Positions 15,900-25,216 of a stretch of 64,000 bases of DNA are shown here, one piece after another. The stretch's first letter is position 1; every line of letters starts with the position of its first letter. The notes under the pieces are model-generated. The model worked only from the letters and a program-made list of their open reading frames with translations. It did not search any database and had not been told where the DNA came from. Source of the stretch: Paraburkholderia megapolitana (GTDB lineage Bacteria; Pseudomonadota; Gammaproteobacteria; Burkholderiales; Burkholderiaceae); assembly GCF_007556815.1 (NCBI RefSeq), contig NZ_CP041745.1, positions 868,001 through 932,000 on the forward strand, given 5' to 3'. Position numbers and translations under genes: made by a program.

Positions 15900-17117
15900 A
15901 TGTCGAAGGTGAATAGCGTGGCGGAGCGTCCCGCGCTCGAGAACAGCGGCGAAATTCTCTCGTTGATCGCAACCGGGGCGGCAACGTCGCGTCCCGCGCT
16001 GCTCGATGCATCGGGATTGTCGCGGGTGACCGTCACGCTTCGGTTGAATGCCCTGATCGACTCCGGCGTGGTGCGAGAAGCCGCGCAAACCATCCCGAGC
16101 GGCGGGCGGCCGACGCGCGTGTTACGCATCAACGAACGGGCGGGTTTCCTGCTGGTCGCCAATATCGGCGAGACCTATATTCATCTCGCCGCGATGGATC
16201 TCGAACCCGCGGTGATCGCGCAGAGCACGGTACCGTTTCGTGCTTCGGATGGGCCGGCCAGTACGCTCGAGCAGATCGCCCGCGAGTTCGACAAACTGGC
16301 GAAGAAGGTTCGTGCCACCCACGGGATGCTGTTCGGTATCAGCCTTAGCCTGCCCACGCCGGTCGATTTCAAACGCGGTCGTATCGTCGGGCCGTCGGTG
16401 CTGCATCTGTGGGACGAATTCGACATCATCGGCTGGCTGCGCGAGCGCTTCGACGCGCCGATCTACGTCGAAAACGACGTGAACCTGATGACGATCTACG
16501 AACATCGCCAGAACTTCCCGCACGTGGAAGACATGTTTTTCATCAAGGCCGGTACCGGCATAGGCAGCGGTATCGTGACGGGTGGCAAGATTTTTCGCGG
16601 CGCTCAGGGTGCGGCCGGCGATATCGGCCACATACAGTTCAATTCCGACGACGCGCCTTTGTGCCGCTGCGGCAAGCTTGGTTGTGTCGAAGCGCGCGCG
16701 GGTGGCTGGGCGATTGCCCGGCATCTGTCCAGTCAAGGCTTCAAGGCGGAGAATGCGCGCGATGTCATCTCGCTGGTCGAAACGCAGCAGCCCGAAGCGC
16801 TGATGTTGCTTCGCGGTGCAGGACGCGTCATCGGTGAGGTTGCTGCCGACGTGGTCAGTATTCTGAATCCGAGCTTGATCGTGGTGGGCGGCACGCTCGC
16901 CCGGGGCGGGGAAGTGCTGCTCTCAGGTATTCGCGAACTTGTCTACCAGCGATGCCTGCCGCTTGCCACGCGCGAACTGCAGATCGTTCTGGCTGATCCG
17001 CCTAAGGACAGCGTGCTTTTCGGCGCGGCGTTTCTCGCGCTAGAAGATGTGTTCAGCCATGTGAACGTGGGCGGGTTGATCGAGCGGCTGGGTGCTTATC
17101 ATGCGCAGGGGCGCTGA
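15900..17117 (+). CDS. ROK-family transcriptional repressor (NagC/XylR type)
   Basis: 405 aa from ATG 15900 (GGAAGAA ribosome binding site). The N-terminal helix-turn-helix spans roughly residues 12-70, with RPALLDASGLSRVTVTLRLNALIDSG. The ROK sugar-kinase-like domain has GTGIGSGIV, GDIGHIQ and the zinc-binding CRCGKLGCVE cluster. Such proteins repress sugar operons and release DNA on binding the sugar or its phosphate. It is divergent from the kinase-importer operon and shares the operator palindrome with it. Confidence 0.9.
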   Translation: MSKVNSVAERPALENSGEILSLIATGAATSRPALLDASGLSRVTVTLRLNALIDSGVVREAAQTIPSGGRPTRVLRINERAGFLLVANIGETYIHLAAMDLEPAVIAQSTVPFRASDGPASTLEQIAREFDKLAKKVRATHGMLFGISLSLPTPVDFKRGRIVGPSVLHLWDEFDIIGWLRERFDAPIYVENDVNLMTIYEHRQNFPHVEDMFFIKAGTGIGSGIVTGGKIFRGAQGAAGDIGHIQFNSDDAPLCRCGKLGCVEARAGGWAIARHLSSQGFKAENARDVISLVETQQPEALMLLRGAGRVIGEVAADVVSILNPSLIVVGGTLARGGEVLLSGIRELVYQRCLPLATRELQIVLADPPKDSVLFGAAFLALEDVFSHVNVGGLIERLGAYHAQGR

Positions 17118-17186
17118 TTGCCGGGTAGTTTGTTGCAAAGTCTCGATGCCGCTGCGGGTGTGTCAACCCGATGCGCGTTCACCGCG

Positions 17187-18077
17187 TCACATTTGCCGGA
17201 ACAGGTGTGCGTATTGCCTGCTCACCGCGATTGCTTCGCCACGACCACGCAGTTTCAACGATGTCTTCCCCAGCGCGCTGACGGACGCACTCTCCACCTG
17301 ATCGACATTCACCACGGTGCCGCGGTGTACCTGCCAGAAGCGCTCGGGATCGAGTTGCGTACACAGTTCCTTGAGACTCGAACGGATCAGCAACTCGCCG
17401 CTGCGCGTCGTGACGACGACGTACTTGTCCGCTGCTTCGAAAAACAATACATCCTCTACCGGGACCATCCGGACGTCGTTGCCGCTGGATGCGCGCAGGT
17501 AGCGTAGCGGTGCACCGTGGCCGTCGTCCTGTGTGCGTTTCTTCCCGTCGAGGTTTAGCGTAATCCGCTCAAGTTGCCCGAGCAGGCGCTGCAGGTCCGC
17601 CTGAACGTTGACGCCGGATGTTTCTGCTGATGCCGGGTGCCGAAGTTGCGTCTTTAACCGCTCGATAGTGCGCGTCAGCCGCGCGGTATCGACGGGCTTC
17701 AGAAGATAGTCGATGGCCGCAGCGTCGAATGCGGCGAGCGCATATTTGTCGTAGGCGGTCACGAATACGATCTGCGGCGGCGCCGCGAGCGCTGCGCACG
17801 CACGCGCGACGTCGAGACCCGTTGCGCCAGGCATCGAGATGTCAAGAAACGCGACGTCTGGCCGCAATGCGACGATTCGCTCGATTGCATCCTCGCCGTT
17901 GCCGACTGTCGCGACGATCTCCAACTCGGGCCAGGCCGCCTCCAGTTCCCGCTGAAGCGCGGCTGCTACCAGCGGTTCGTCTTCGGCGATCAGCGCGCTC
18001 GGCGCGTCGGATGCAGCAGCCGGGCGCGTCATGTCGCTATCGTTCGAAGCCGGAGCCCGCGCTCGACCAGCCCTCAT
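17187..18077 (-). CDS. LytTR-type response regulator
   Basis: 296 aa. The receiver domain (residues about 28-145) has the acidic pair EDE, the phospho-acceptor Asp79 in FLDISMPG and the conserved Lys in LLKPVD. The LytTR DNA-binding domain (about residues 190-296) carries VPVEDVLFFEAADKYVVV and FWQVHRGTVVNV. It starts with an ATGA overlap on the stop of the histidine-kinase gene, so the two are coupled. Targets are unknown. Confidence 0.9.
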   Translation of the reverse strand: MRAGRARAPASNDSDMTRPAAASDAPSALIAEDEPLVAAALQRELEAAWPELEIVATVGNGEDAIERIVALRPDVAFLDISMPGATGLDVARACAALAAPPQIVFVTAYDKYALAAFDAAAIDYLLKPVDTARLTRTIERLKTQLRHPASAETSGVNVQADLQRLLGQLERITLNLDGKKRTQDDGHGAPLRYLRASSGNDVRMVPVEDVLFFEAADKYVVVTTRSGELLIRSSLKELCTQLDPERFWQVHRGTVVNVDQVESASVSALGKTSLKLRGRGEAIAVSRQYAHLFRQM

Positions 18078-19210
18078 GAATTCATCCCCTCTTTACGTGG
18101 ATCGTCGTCTACGGGAAGCAAGACCCTGGCGACGACGCCGTGCGGCAGATTCTCGCTGAGAACCAGCGACGCGCGCTCGCCGTATAGCGCTGCAAGCCGG
18201 TCGCGTACATTCGCGAGTCCGACGCCGGAGCCCTGCGTGGCCGGAGTCACACCGAAGCCGCGGCCTGTGTCGCTCACGGTCAGTTCGACTTGTTGTTCAC
18301 TGCGCATCGCGCGCACTTCGATCCGGCCGCCGGCTACCGCGACCTGAATACCATGCTTCAGCGCATTCTCGACGAGCGGCTGCAGGAGCATCGGCGGGAC
18401 CTGCAGGTTCGCACAATCGGCAGGAAGATGGAGCACATAGGAAAGCCTCGAGCCGAGCCGTATTGCCTGCACGCCGAGCATCGATTCGAGTACCGCGAAC
18501 TGGTCCGCAAGCGTTTCGCGCTCGGCTCTCGATGCTTCAAGCGTTGCCCGCAGCAGCCGATTGAGGCTACCTAGCAACTCTCTTGCCTTGGGCGGATCGG
18601 AGGCGATCAGGCTGTCGAGCGTCGCGAGTGTGTTGAAAAGAAAGTGCGGTTCGATCTGTGCCTGCAATGCCTGCAAACGGGCGCTCAGTGCGTTCTTTTC
18701 GGCGATTTCCTTCAATAGCGCAGTGCGAACCACCTGTTCACTCAGACCGGCGATCCTGTCCCGCGACCAGCCGTACCAGGTGGCCAGCAGGGTTGCCACA
18801 AGCGCGATCCAGCCAGTCATGGCTAGCCCCTGGGTGGCAAACGTTTTGTTGATCTCGAGGCCCAGCAGTGCGCTAGCCAACCCCACTCCAATCGCCGTGC
18901 CGCCACCGACCGCTGCGATCGTCAGAACGGCGTGTCGCGGCGCGGTCAGTGCGTGTCGACGCTGGAGGAGAAAACGGCCGAGCTGGATCAGCAGCATGAT
19001 CGACAGCCCGATCGCTTCGCTGAAGATCAGGTTTTCACCGAAATCAAGGCCACCGCCGGCTCCAGTAAGACCCGCCGCGATCAACGCATTGCCGCCTGCG
19101 ACCAGCATAAACTCGCGCGCATACCCGGCGAGTAGTTGTCTTCGCCGGGCGGGTAGATCGACGTATGCACCTGGCGGCTTGCTGTTGCTGCGGGGAGTCA
19201 TGCAATCCAT
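18074..19210 (-). CDS. LytS-like sensor histidine kinase
   Basis: 378 aa. About four transmembrane segments lie in residues 30-150, without an extracytoplasmic sensor domain. The His_kinase domain has the phospho-acceptor His189 in QIEPHFLFNTLATL, and the ATPase domain has LLQPLVENALKHGI and DTGRGFG...GVGLANVRDRL. It would phosphorylate the adjacent LytTR regulator. It overlaps the DUF2306 gene by 13 bases, suggesting one transcript. Confidence 0.9.
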   Translation of the reverse strand: MDCMTPRSNSKPPGAYVDLPARRRQLLAGYAREFMLVAGGNALIAAGLTGAGGGLDFGENLIFSEAIGLSIMLLIQLGRFLLQRRHALTAPRHAVLTIAAVGGGTAIGVGLASALLGLEINKTFATQGLAMTGWIALVATLLATWYGWSRDRIAGLSEQVVRTALLKEIAEKNALSARLQALQAQIEPHFLFNTLATLDSLIASDPPKARELLGSLNRLLRATLEASRAERETLADQFAVLESMLGVQAIRLGSRLSYVLHLPADCANLQVPPMLLQPLVENALKHGIQVAVAGGRIEVRAMRSEQQVELTVSDTGRGFGVTPATQGSGVGLANVRDRLAALYGERASLVLSENLPHGVVARVLLPVDDDPRKEGMNS

Positions 19211-19575
19211 CCAGTGACGATGACGTTCAGCAGACGGTGGGGTGTGGCTACAGCCGCGATACCGGCCACCGCCAGACCGACAAACAAGCCTCGCATGGCG
19301 GCTCTGTGGCCGCGAACGTTACCTCGCCGAATCGCCCAGATTGCACGTGCGAGGCTAACCAACGTCAGCAGCGACAGCGCGTGTGTCCAGGAGAAATGGC
19401 CGGGATTCAACACCCGGATGCCAAACGAACTGAGCGCCGTGACGAACATGGCCATTGCCCAGATGCGGCCCAGCAACCTGTGGCGCGCGGTACCTTTTTC
19501 GAGCACGAGCACAGCTACGCCGAGTATGACAGAAAGGGTCGCAGCGGCGAGATGCACGGCGATAGGGGGAGGCAT
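19198..19575 (-). CDS. DUF2306-like membrane protein
   Basis: 125 aa with four hydrophobic spans. The pattern HRLLGRIWAMAM... FSWTHALSLLTL... NVRGHRAAMRGLFVG, with conserved His and Arg between helices, matches the small DUF2306 membrane family. It overlaps the start of the histidine-kinase gene. It could be a sensory or membrane partner of the two-component system; the family's biochemical role is not known to me. Confidence 0.7.
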   Translation of the reverse strand: MPPPIAVHLAAATLSVILGVAVLVLEKGTARHRLLGRIWAMAMFVTALSSFGIRVLNPGHFSWTHALSLLTLVSLARAIWAIRRGNVRGHRAAMRGLFVGLAVAGIAAVATPHRLLNVIVTGWIA

Positions 19576-19754
19576 GCTGGACTCCTTGGCGGGACGAGAT
19601 AACTCGATGGCCGGAGTCTGTGCGATAGCCCGATTCCCTGCGAGCGTCTTGCGACGAAGCGTGCGAATTCCGGCGCCAGTGGCGGTTAGAGCGCCGCGAG
19701 GGCGCGCTACGATATGCGACGATTCGCATGCGCCTGTCGAAGGGTTGTTTCTGG

Positions 19755-19781
19755 CGGGCGGCTGCGCAAAGCAGCCGCCCG
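19755..19781. terminator. Strong GC hairpin downstream of the VOC gene
   Basis: Perfect 11-bp stem CGGGCGGCTGC / GCAGCCGCCCG with a 5-base loop, 20 bases beyond the VOC gene stop on the minus strand. There is no T-tract on either side, so it may act as an RNA-stabilising 3' hairpin or weak terminator. Confidence 0.5.
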
Positions 19782-19800
19782 AATTCGCTCGATGGAGCGG

Positions 19801-20181
19801 CTAGGCGCCGGGTTTGTGGCAAACCAGTTCGACGTTATGCCCGTCCGGATCAAACACGAAGGCCGCATAGTAGTTCGCATGGTATTGCGGACGAAGACCC
19901 GGCGCACCGTTGTCTTTCCCACCTGCTTCCAGCGCCGCGCGATAGAAAGCATCGACCTGCTCGCGATTCTCGGCGACGAACGCCAGATGAAGATGCGCCG
20001 GTTTTTCCGTAGTCTGGTACAGACACAACGATGACTCACCCGGTGCGCTCATCTCGACACCGTATTCCGGCGGCGCATGCCGTTCGCCGATCACTGCTAC
20101 GCCGATCGGCGCGAGGGCCTTGAGGTAGAACGCTTTGCTCACGGGATAATCGCGGACGCCGAATTTGACGTGGTCGAACAT
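19801..20181 (-). CDS. VOC-family (glyoxalase/bleomycin-resistance fold) protein
   Basis: 126 aa. The start at 20181 (MFDHVKFGVRDYPVSKAFY) has AGGAAA upstream and gives the standard N-terminal VOC strand with a metal-ligand His at residue 4. The second module ends YYAAFVFDPDGHNVELVCH, with the conserved Glu ligand. Single VOC proteins of this size act as dimeric glyoxalases, isomerases or dioxygenases; no substrate can be assigned. It is divergent from the LysR gene at 20472. Confidence 0.8.
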   Translation of the reverse strand: MFDHVKFGVRDYPVSKAFYLKALAPIGVAVIGERHAPPEYGVEMSAPGESSLCLYQTTEKPAHLHLAFVAENREQVDAFYRAALEAGGKDNGAPGLRPQYHANYYAAFVFDPDGHNVELVCHKPGA

Positions 20182-20471
20182 GAGTTTTCCTGAGATATAT
20201 GGGCTTGTGCGAGGCCCGACGTGATTTAAAGAGCATCGCGATGTTGCCATACGTCGCTACGGGTAGCCATGGGGGGAAATCGTAGTGTGACAAACGCGCG
20301 GTGCGCGCCATGTCCGGATACCCCAACGAGCCAGACGCCATCTGTTCTATCCACCCCCTCCCGTCGTGTAAGCTTGACGTCTCTGTCACCCCCCGTCGAC
20401 CGGCAACGGCTATCCGCCTGCGCGCATCGTCCGGAGACGCTCGTGATTAACCGGAATTTCAGGGCATAGAT

Positions 20472-21392
20472 ATGGACCGCTTCGAAGCAATGGAGATTTT
20501 TACTCGCGTCGTCGAGGCGAATAGTTTTTCCAAGGTTTCCGAACTGCTCGACCTGCCGCGCGCGAAAGTGAGCCGGACGATCCAGGCACTCGAGGAACAC
20601 GTCGGCGTACGGCTGCTGAACCGTTCGACACGCCAGGTCAGCGTCACCGAAGACGGCGCACTGTTCTATGAACGCTGCGTGCGGATTCTCGCGGAAGTGG
20701 TCGATGCGGAATCGTCGCTCTCGAGCAAGCGCGACAATCCAACCGGCATGATTCGCGTCGATACATCGGGCACGCTTGCGCGGGTACTGTTGCTGCCCGC
20801 GCTCGGCGATTTCTACCAGAAGTATCCGGGCATCGAAGTGCGGCTCGGTCTCGCGGACCGCAACATCGATCTGATCCAGGACGGTGTGGACTGCGTGATC
20901 CGCATGGGTGCGCTCGAAGAATCGAGTCTTGTTGCACGGCGCATCGGCGATTCGCGCATCGTCACGTGCGCTTCGCCGGCTTACCTCGAGCGCTACGGCG
21001 TACCGGAGACGCTCGACGATCTCGACCAGCATCGCGCAGTGAACTACGTGTCCGCGCGCAGCGGCAGAACCTTTCCGTTCGAGTACGAGGTGGACGGCGA
21101 GAGCGTCAAGGTGCAGATGAAGAGTGTGCTCGCGGTGAACGACGGCAACGTGTACATCGGTGCCGGTGTGCAGGGCTACGGGATTATCCAGCCGTCGCGC
21201 TTCATGGTGGCTGAGTTAATCCAGCAAGGTGCGTTGCGGGAAATCCTGACGTCGTATCGCTGTCCTTCCACGCCGCTATCTATTCTTTACGCGCATCGGC
21301 GCAATCTCAGCTCTCGGCTGCGGGCTTTTGCGGACTGGTTTAGCGAGCTCGTGCAGCGCAATCCGGATCTACGGCTACCGACGCACGGCTGA
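20472..21392 (+). CDS. LysR-family transcriptional regulator
   Basis: 306 aa. The winged HTH begins MDRFEAMEIFTRVVEANSFSKVSELLDL and has the recognition segment KVSRTIQALEEHVGVRLLNRSTRQ. The LysR effector domain includes LADRNIDLIQDGVDCVIRMG, typical of the DmlR/AaeR-like subgroup. It faces the VOC gene across a 290-base gap in which no clear operator stands out. It probably regulates itself and the VOC gene (inference). Confidence 0.85.
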   Translation: MDRFEAMEIFTRVVEANSFSKVSELLDLPRAKVSRTIQALEEHVGVRLLNRSTRQVSVTEDGALFYERCVRILAEVVDAESSLSSKRDNPTGMIRVDTSGTLARVLLLPALGDFYQKYPGIEVRLGLADRNIDLIQDGVDCVIRMGALEESSLVARRIGDSRIVTCASPAYLERYGVPETLDDLDQHRAVNYVSARSGRTFPFEYEVDGESVKVQMKSVLAVNDGNVYIGAGVQGYGIIQPSRFMVAELIQQGALREILTSYRCPSTPLSILYAHRRNLSSRLRAFADWFSELVQRNPDLRLPTHG

Positions 21393-21442
21393 ATGTAGAG
21401 AGGGGTGCCGGCAAACCTCGGCGGTCGGCCAGGACAGGCGAT

Positions 21443-21544
21443 TTATCGGCGGCGGAAATGGCCGCTGGAAGGATCGATGAACGTTGCGAATGCAACGAGC
21501 GCCAGGATACCAATTGGCGAAGCAATCAGAAAAGCGATCAGCAT
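21443..21544 (-). CDS. Small single-span membrane peptide (33 aa)
   Basis: Minus-strand ORF starting at 21544 with MLIAFLIASPIGILALVAFA, a continuous hydrophobic helix, followed by a short charged tail ending in three arginines. A weak purine-rich stretch precedes the ATG. The composition suits a small inner-membrane protein, oriented with the Arg tail inside. It occupies most of the otherwise empty 21393-21698 gap. It is unsupported by homology I can recall. Confidence 0.4.
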   Translation of the reverse strand: MLIAFLIASPIGILALVAFATFIDPSSGHFRRR

Positions 21545-21698
21545 TTTTTACCCCGTCATTCATGCTTGATTTATGGCATGAATCATCCGCTGAGTTGGCA
21601 TAACTGAACATAGGGACCCTACATTAAGTAGATTCCCTGCAGCGCGGCCCTGGTGTTTGCGAGAACGGTAATTTCTGCCACGCGCGGTGCTCGCGTAG

Positions 21699-21911
21699 TC
21701 AGCAGCACGAGCATCCTGCGCGGTGTCGCATGCCGTACGCCCCCTCGCCGTCGCTGTTGCCGTCGCTTGAGGCGAGCATCGGCGCACCGGTGTGGATACG
21801 TTCGACCGCACCACTGCACTGCGGACAATCGACAGGATCATCGCGCTCCGCGATGCGACGCATCACCTCGAAGGCACCGCAATCCGCGCACTCATAGTCG
21901 TAAATCGGCAT
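21699..21911 (-). CDS. FmdB-family zinc-ribbon protein
   Basis: 70 aa. It starts MPIYDYECADCG with the first CxxC (Cys8, Cys11), and a second CPQC follows at residues 29-32, forming a zinc ribbon. The sequence ends CSCC, giving additional C-terminal thiols that could bind metal. FmdB-like proteins are often annotated as regulators, but their function is uncertain. Confidence 0.8.
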   Translation of the reverse strand: MPIYDYECADCGAFEVMRRIAERDDPVDCPQCSGAVERIHTGAPMLASSDGNSDGEGAYGMRHRAGCSCC

Positions 21912-22023
21912 CACGCTCTCACTGGTTCGACGGCCCTTCCAACGCGCAACGCGCATGGCTGCCGACATTCTATCGGCAAGCCGCGAGAATTTCCGTGAAC
22001 CGCGCACGTGATGCGCGCACCGT

Positions 22024-22974
22024 TCACGCGGGTTGCTCATCCTCGGTACGCGACGCACGCCGGATAGCCTGCGGAGGCTGACCGAACGCACGCAAAAACG
22101 CACGCCGCATCCGCTCGCGATCGCCGAAGCCGGTGTCGCGCGCGATCACATCGATAGGATGCCGGCCCGATTCGAGCATCAGCCGCGCGGCTTCGATGCG
22201 CAGATGCTCGACCGCTTTCCCCGGCGATTGTCCGGTCTCCGAGCGAAACGCCCGGCTGAACTGCCGCGGACTCAGATGCGCAGCCTGCGCGAGCTGCTCG
22301 ACAGACAGCTCGGTATGCAGATGCTGCTTCGCGTAGGCGAGCGCGGTCTGGATGCGATCGGAACGCGGTTCGAGATCGAGCAGCGCGGAGTACTGCGACT
22401 GGCCGCCCGCGCGCCGGTGATACACCACGAGCTTCTTCGCGACGAGCCGCGCGAGCTCCGCGCCCATATCCTTTTCGACGAGCGCGAGCGCGAGATCGAC
22501 GCACGCGGTCATGCCCGCCGAGGTCCATACCGGCCCGTCGATGATGAAGATGCGGTCTTCCTCCAGTTTTACCGCCGGGTAGGTGCGCCGGAACTGCGCG
22601 GCGAACGCCCAGTGCGTCGTCGCGCGTCTCCCGTCGAGCAGACCCGCTTGCGCCAGGTTGAATGCGCCGGTGCAGGTCGAACCGATGCGCCGCGAGGTTT
22701 GCGCCGCCCGTTGCAGGAAGGCGGTCAGCCCGGGTGGCGGCTCGGATACGTCGTTGTCGCCGACCACCAGCACGGTGTCGAAGCGGCTGTCGTCGAACGC
22801 CTGGGTCGCCACCGCAAAGCCCGCCGAACTCAGCACCGGGCCGCCCTGTGGCGACAGCAGCACGACGTCGTAGAACGCTTCGCCGGCGGTGATATTGGCG
22901 AACTCGAACACCGTCGTGACGGAGAGATTCAGCACCTGAAAGCCGGGATACAGCACGAGTCCGATACGCAGCAT
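22024..22974 (-). CDS. GlxA-type AraC regulator with DJ-1/PfpI domain
   Basis: 316 aa. The N-terminal DJ-1/PfpI-like domain (residues 1-170) has the nucleophile-elbow equivalent GSTCTGAF. The C-terminal AraC domain contains two HTHs, VEQLAQAAHLSPRQFSRAFR and VIARDTGFGDRERMRRAFLRAFG. The start at 22974 (MLRIGLVLYPG) is the family's usual beginning. It is divergent from the SDR gene at 23092, which is a likely target. The ligand is unknown. Confidence 0.9.
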   Translation of the reverse strand: MLRIGLVLYPGFQVLNLSVTTVFEFANITAGEAFYDVVLLSPQGGPVLSSAGFAVATQAFDDSRFDTVLVVGDNDVSEPPPGLTAFLQRAAQTSRRIGSTCTGAFNLAQAGLLDGRRATTHWAFAAQFRRTYPAVKLEEDRIFIIDGPVWTSAGMTACVDLALALVEKDMGAELARLVAKKLVVYHRRAGGQSQYSALLDLEPRSDRIQTALAYAKQHLHTELSVEQLAQAAHLSPRQFSRAFRSETGQSPGKAVEHLRIEAARLMLESGRHPIDVIARDTGFGDRERMRRAFLRAFGQPPQAIRRASRTEDEQPA

Positions 22975-23091
22975 GGGTTTGCTCCAGCGATGTCCTAAAA
23001 AGAGGCATCTACGACATTTGTGCCGCTCGATTATGCCTCTATTCTCGGTTTCATGCAGACCGATACCGGTCGGCCCTACTGGAGAACAGAC

Positions 23092-23904
23092 ATGAGCACG
23101 ACAACTGATAACACGACGCAACACCCCGGCACCGCGCTAATCACCGGCGCTTCATCGGGCATCGGCGCGGTCTATGCGGACCGTCTCGCGCGCCGCGGCT
23201 ACGACCTGATCCTGGTCGCCCGCAACCGTGAACGGCTCGACACGCTGGCCAGCCGACTGACGGACGCGACCGGCCGCTCGATCGAAGTTGTCGCCGCGGA
23301 TCTCGGCAAGCGCGAGGACGTACGTCGCATCGAGGAAATCCTGCGCACGGATTCGAGCATCACATTGCTGGTGAACAACGCCGGCATCGGCGGCGCCGCG
23401 CCGCTGCTCCAGTCCGATGCAGACCAGATGGAAGCGATGATCGATCTGAACGTGACCGCGCTCACGCGGCTCACCTACGCGGTCGCACCGAAGTTCGTCG
23501 CGCGGGGCGCTGGCGCGATCGTCAACATCGCATCGATCGTAGCGGTGGCGCCGGAGGTACTCAACGGCGTCTACGGCGGCACCAAGGCATTCGTGCTCGC
23601 GTTCAGCCAGTCGCTGCATCACGAACTCGGCGCCAAGGGCGTGCGCGTGCAGGCGGTATTGCCGGGCGCGACACGCACGGAGTTCTGGGACGTGGCAGGC
23701 CACCCGGTCGACAACCTGCCGCAGGAAATCGTGATGAGCGCCGGCGATCTCGTCGACGCGGCACTCGCCGGTTTCGATCAGGGCGAACTCGCGACCGTTC
23801 CGTCGCTGCCCGAACTGGCCGACTGGACCGCGTTCGAATCGGCGCGTGCGGCGCTCGGGCCGAATCTGTCGCGTAGCAAGCCGGCTGCGCGTTACGGTGT
23901 GTAA
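23092..23904 (+). CDS. SDR-family oxidoreductase
   Basis: 270 aa. The Rossmann motif TGASSGIG is near residues 19-26, NNAG near 100, and the active site has the Ser followed by YGGTK (YxxxK). The start ATG at 23092 has GGAGAA upstream. It resembles the DltE/YqjQ-type SDRs that reduce varied carbonyls with NADPH. It is divergent from the GlxA-type regulator. The substrate is unknown. Confidence 0.85.
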   Translation: MSTTTDNTTQHPGTALITGASSGIGAVYADRLARRGYDLILVARNRERLDTLASRLTDATGRSIEVVAADLGKREDVRRIEEILRTDSSITLLVNNAGIGGAAPLLQSDADQMEAMIDLNVTALTRLTYAVAPKFVARGAGAIVNIASIVAVAPEVLNGVYGGTKAFVLAFSQSLHHELGAKGVRVQAVLPGATRTEFWDVAGHPVDNLPQEIVMSAGDLVDAALAGFDQGELATVPSLPELADWTAFESARAALGPNLSRSKPAARYGV

Positions 23905-23940
23905 GTGACGGCGTGACCGTACGAGCACACGAAGGCACGA

Positions 23941-23972
23941 CGGAGCCACCGGAGTTCAGTCCGGTGGCTCCG
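23941..23972 (+). terminator. Hairpin terminator after the SDR gene
   Basis: A perfect 13-bp stem CGGAGCCACCGGA / TCCGGTGGCTCCG with loop GTTCAG lies 36 bases after the SDR stop. The following ATATACTTT is only weakly T-rich. Its place between the SDR and the next LysR gene fits transcription termination. Confidence 0.65.
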
Positions 23973-24007
23973 ATATACTTTGCGCTTCGTTGCCCCGGTC
24001 GACGCCC

Positions 24008-24925
24008 ATGTCCCTGTCACTCCGAAGCGTGCGCTATTTCATCGCGGTCGCCGAAGCCGAATCGATCACGGGCGCGACGCAGTCGCTGAACATTTCGCAA
24101 TCGGTCATCACGGACGCGATCAAAAGTCTGGAGACCGAAGTGGGCACGCAGCTGTTCGTGCGTCACGCGCGCGGGATGGTGCTCACGCATGCGGGCCACC
24201 AGTTCCTGCGCCACGCCCAGCAGATCCTCGTCGCCGTGCGCAACGCCGAACAGGCGATGTCGTCGCGGCCCGATACGGTGGTAGGGCGCCTGAACATCGG
24301 CGTCACGACGATGATGACCGGCTACTTTCTGCCGTATCTGCTCGATCACTACCGGCGCGTATTTCCGCAGGTACAGATCAACGTCACCGAAGACCAGCGC
24401 AGCTATATCGAGCACCTGCTCGTGAACGGCGAACTCGATGTCGCCGTGCTGATCGCGTCGAACATCGAGAACGTTCAGACAATCGAAAGCGAATCGCTGA
24501 TCCGTGCCGCGTGGCGACTGTGGATGCCGGCCAACCACGCACTGCGCAGGCTGGAAAGCGTATCGCTGCGCGACATCGCCAGCGAGGCGATGATCATGCT
24601 GAAGGTCGACGAACTCGAAGACAACACCACCGCCTACTGGCGCGCAGCCGGGCTCAAGCCGAACGTCGTGATGCGCACGGCGTCGGTCGAGGCCGTGCGC
24701 AGTCTGGTCGCGACCGGCGCGGGTCTCGCGATCCTGCCGGACATCCTGTACCGGCCATGGTCGCTCGATGGCGATCGCCTCGAAGTGCGCGATATCGCCG
24801 AGGACATGCCGAAGATCGACATCGGCATTGCATGGCGACGCGGGCTCACCCAGTCCGAGACGGCACAGAATTTTCTCGTCGTCGCCCGCGAATACACGCG
24901 CAGTCACGCGAAATCCCCCATATAG
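24008..24925 (+). CDS. LysR-family transcriptional regulator
   Basis: 305 aa from ATG 24008 (MSLSLRSVRYFIAVAEAESITGATQSL). HTH recognition region SQSVITDAIKSLETEVGTQLFVRHARG, then a LysR effector domain with MTGYFLPYLLDHYRRVFPQVQINVTE. It is upstream of, and on the same strand as, the aldehyde dehydrogenase and APC permease genes, so it may control them. The effector could be an amine or amino acid (inference from neighbours). Confidence 0.85.
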   Translation: MSLSLRSVRYFIAVAEAESITGATQSLNISQSVITDAIKSLETEVGTQLFVRHARGMVLTHAGHQFLRHAQQILVAVRNAEQAMSSRPDTVVGRLNIGVTTMMTGYFLPYLLDHYRRVFPQVQINVTEDQRSYIEHLLVNGELDVAVLIASNIENVQTIESESLIRAAWRLWMPANHALRRLESVSLRDIASEAMIMLKVDELEDNTTAYWRAAGLKPNVVMRTASVEAVRSLVATGAGLAILPDILYRPWSLDGDRLEVRDIAEDMPKIDIGIAWRRGLTQSETAQNFLVVAREYTRSHAKSPI

Positions 24926-25216
24926 TTTTCCGATAGTGCTCGTACTGCATTCTGTTTGACGGAAGACAGCGCAGCGTGTTGCGGCGCTTTCGAGGGTAAT
25001 CCCGCAAGCCGTGCGTTGCTGCAACCGCAGCATGTCGCTGGATGCCTTCGCGAATTCGGTTTTCCAGATGACTCGTATCTGCGTTTCGGGCTGGCGTTCA
25101 AAAAAATCGCGATCCTAGAATCGCTCCATTCGCGGTCGTCTTTGCAATGGCAGTCACGTTTTTTGCCAGCCGGCCGGCCGCAGCTCCTTCCTTTCTTCGA
25201 CATGAGAGACAGGCAC

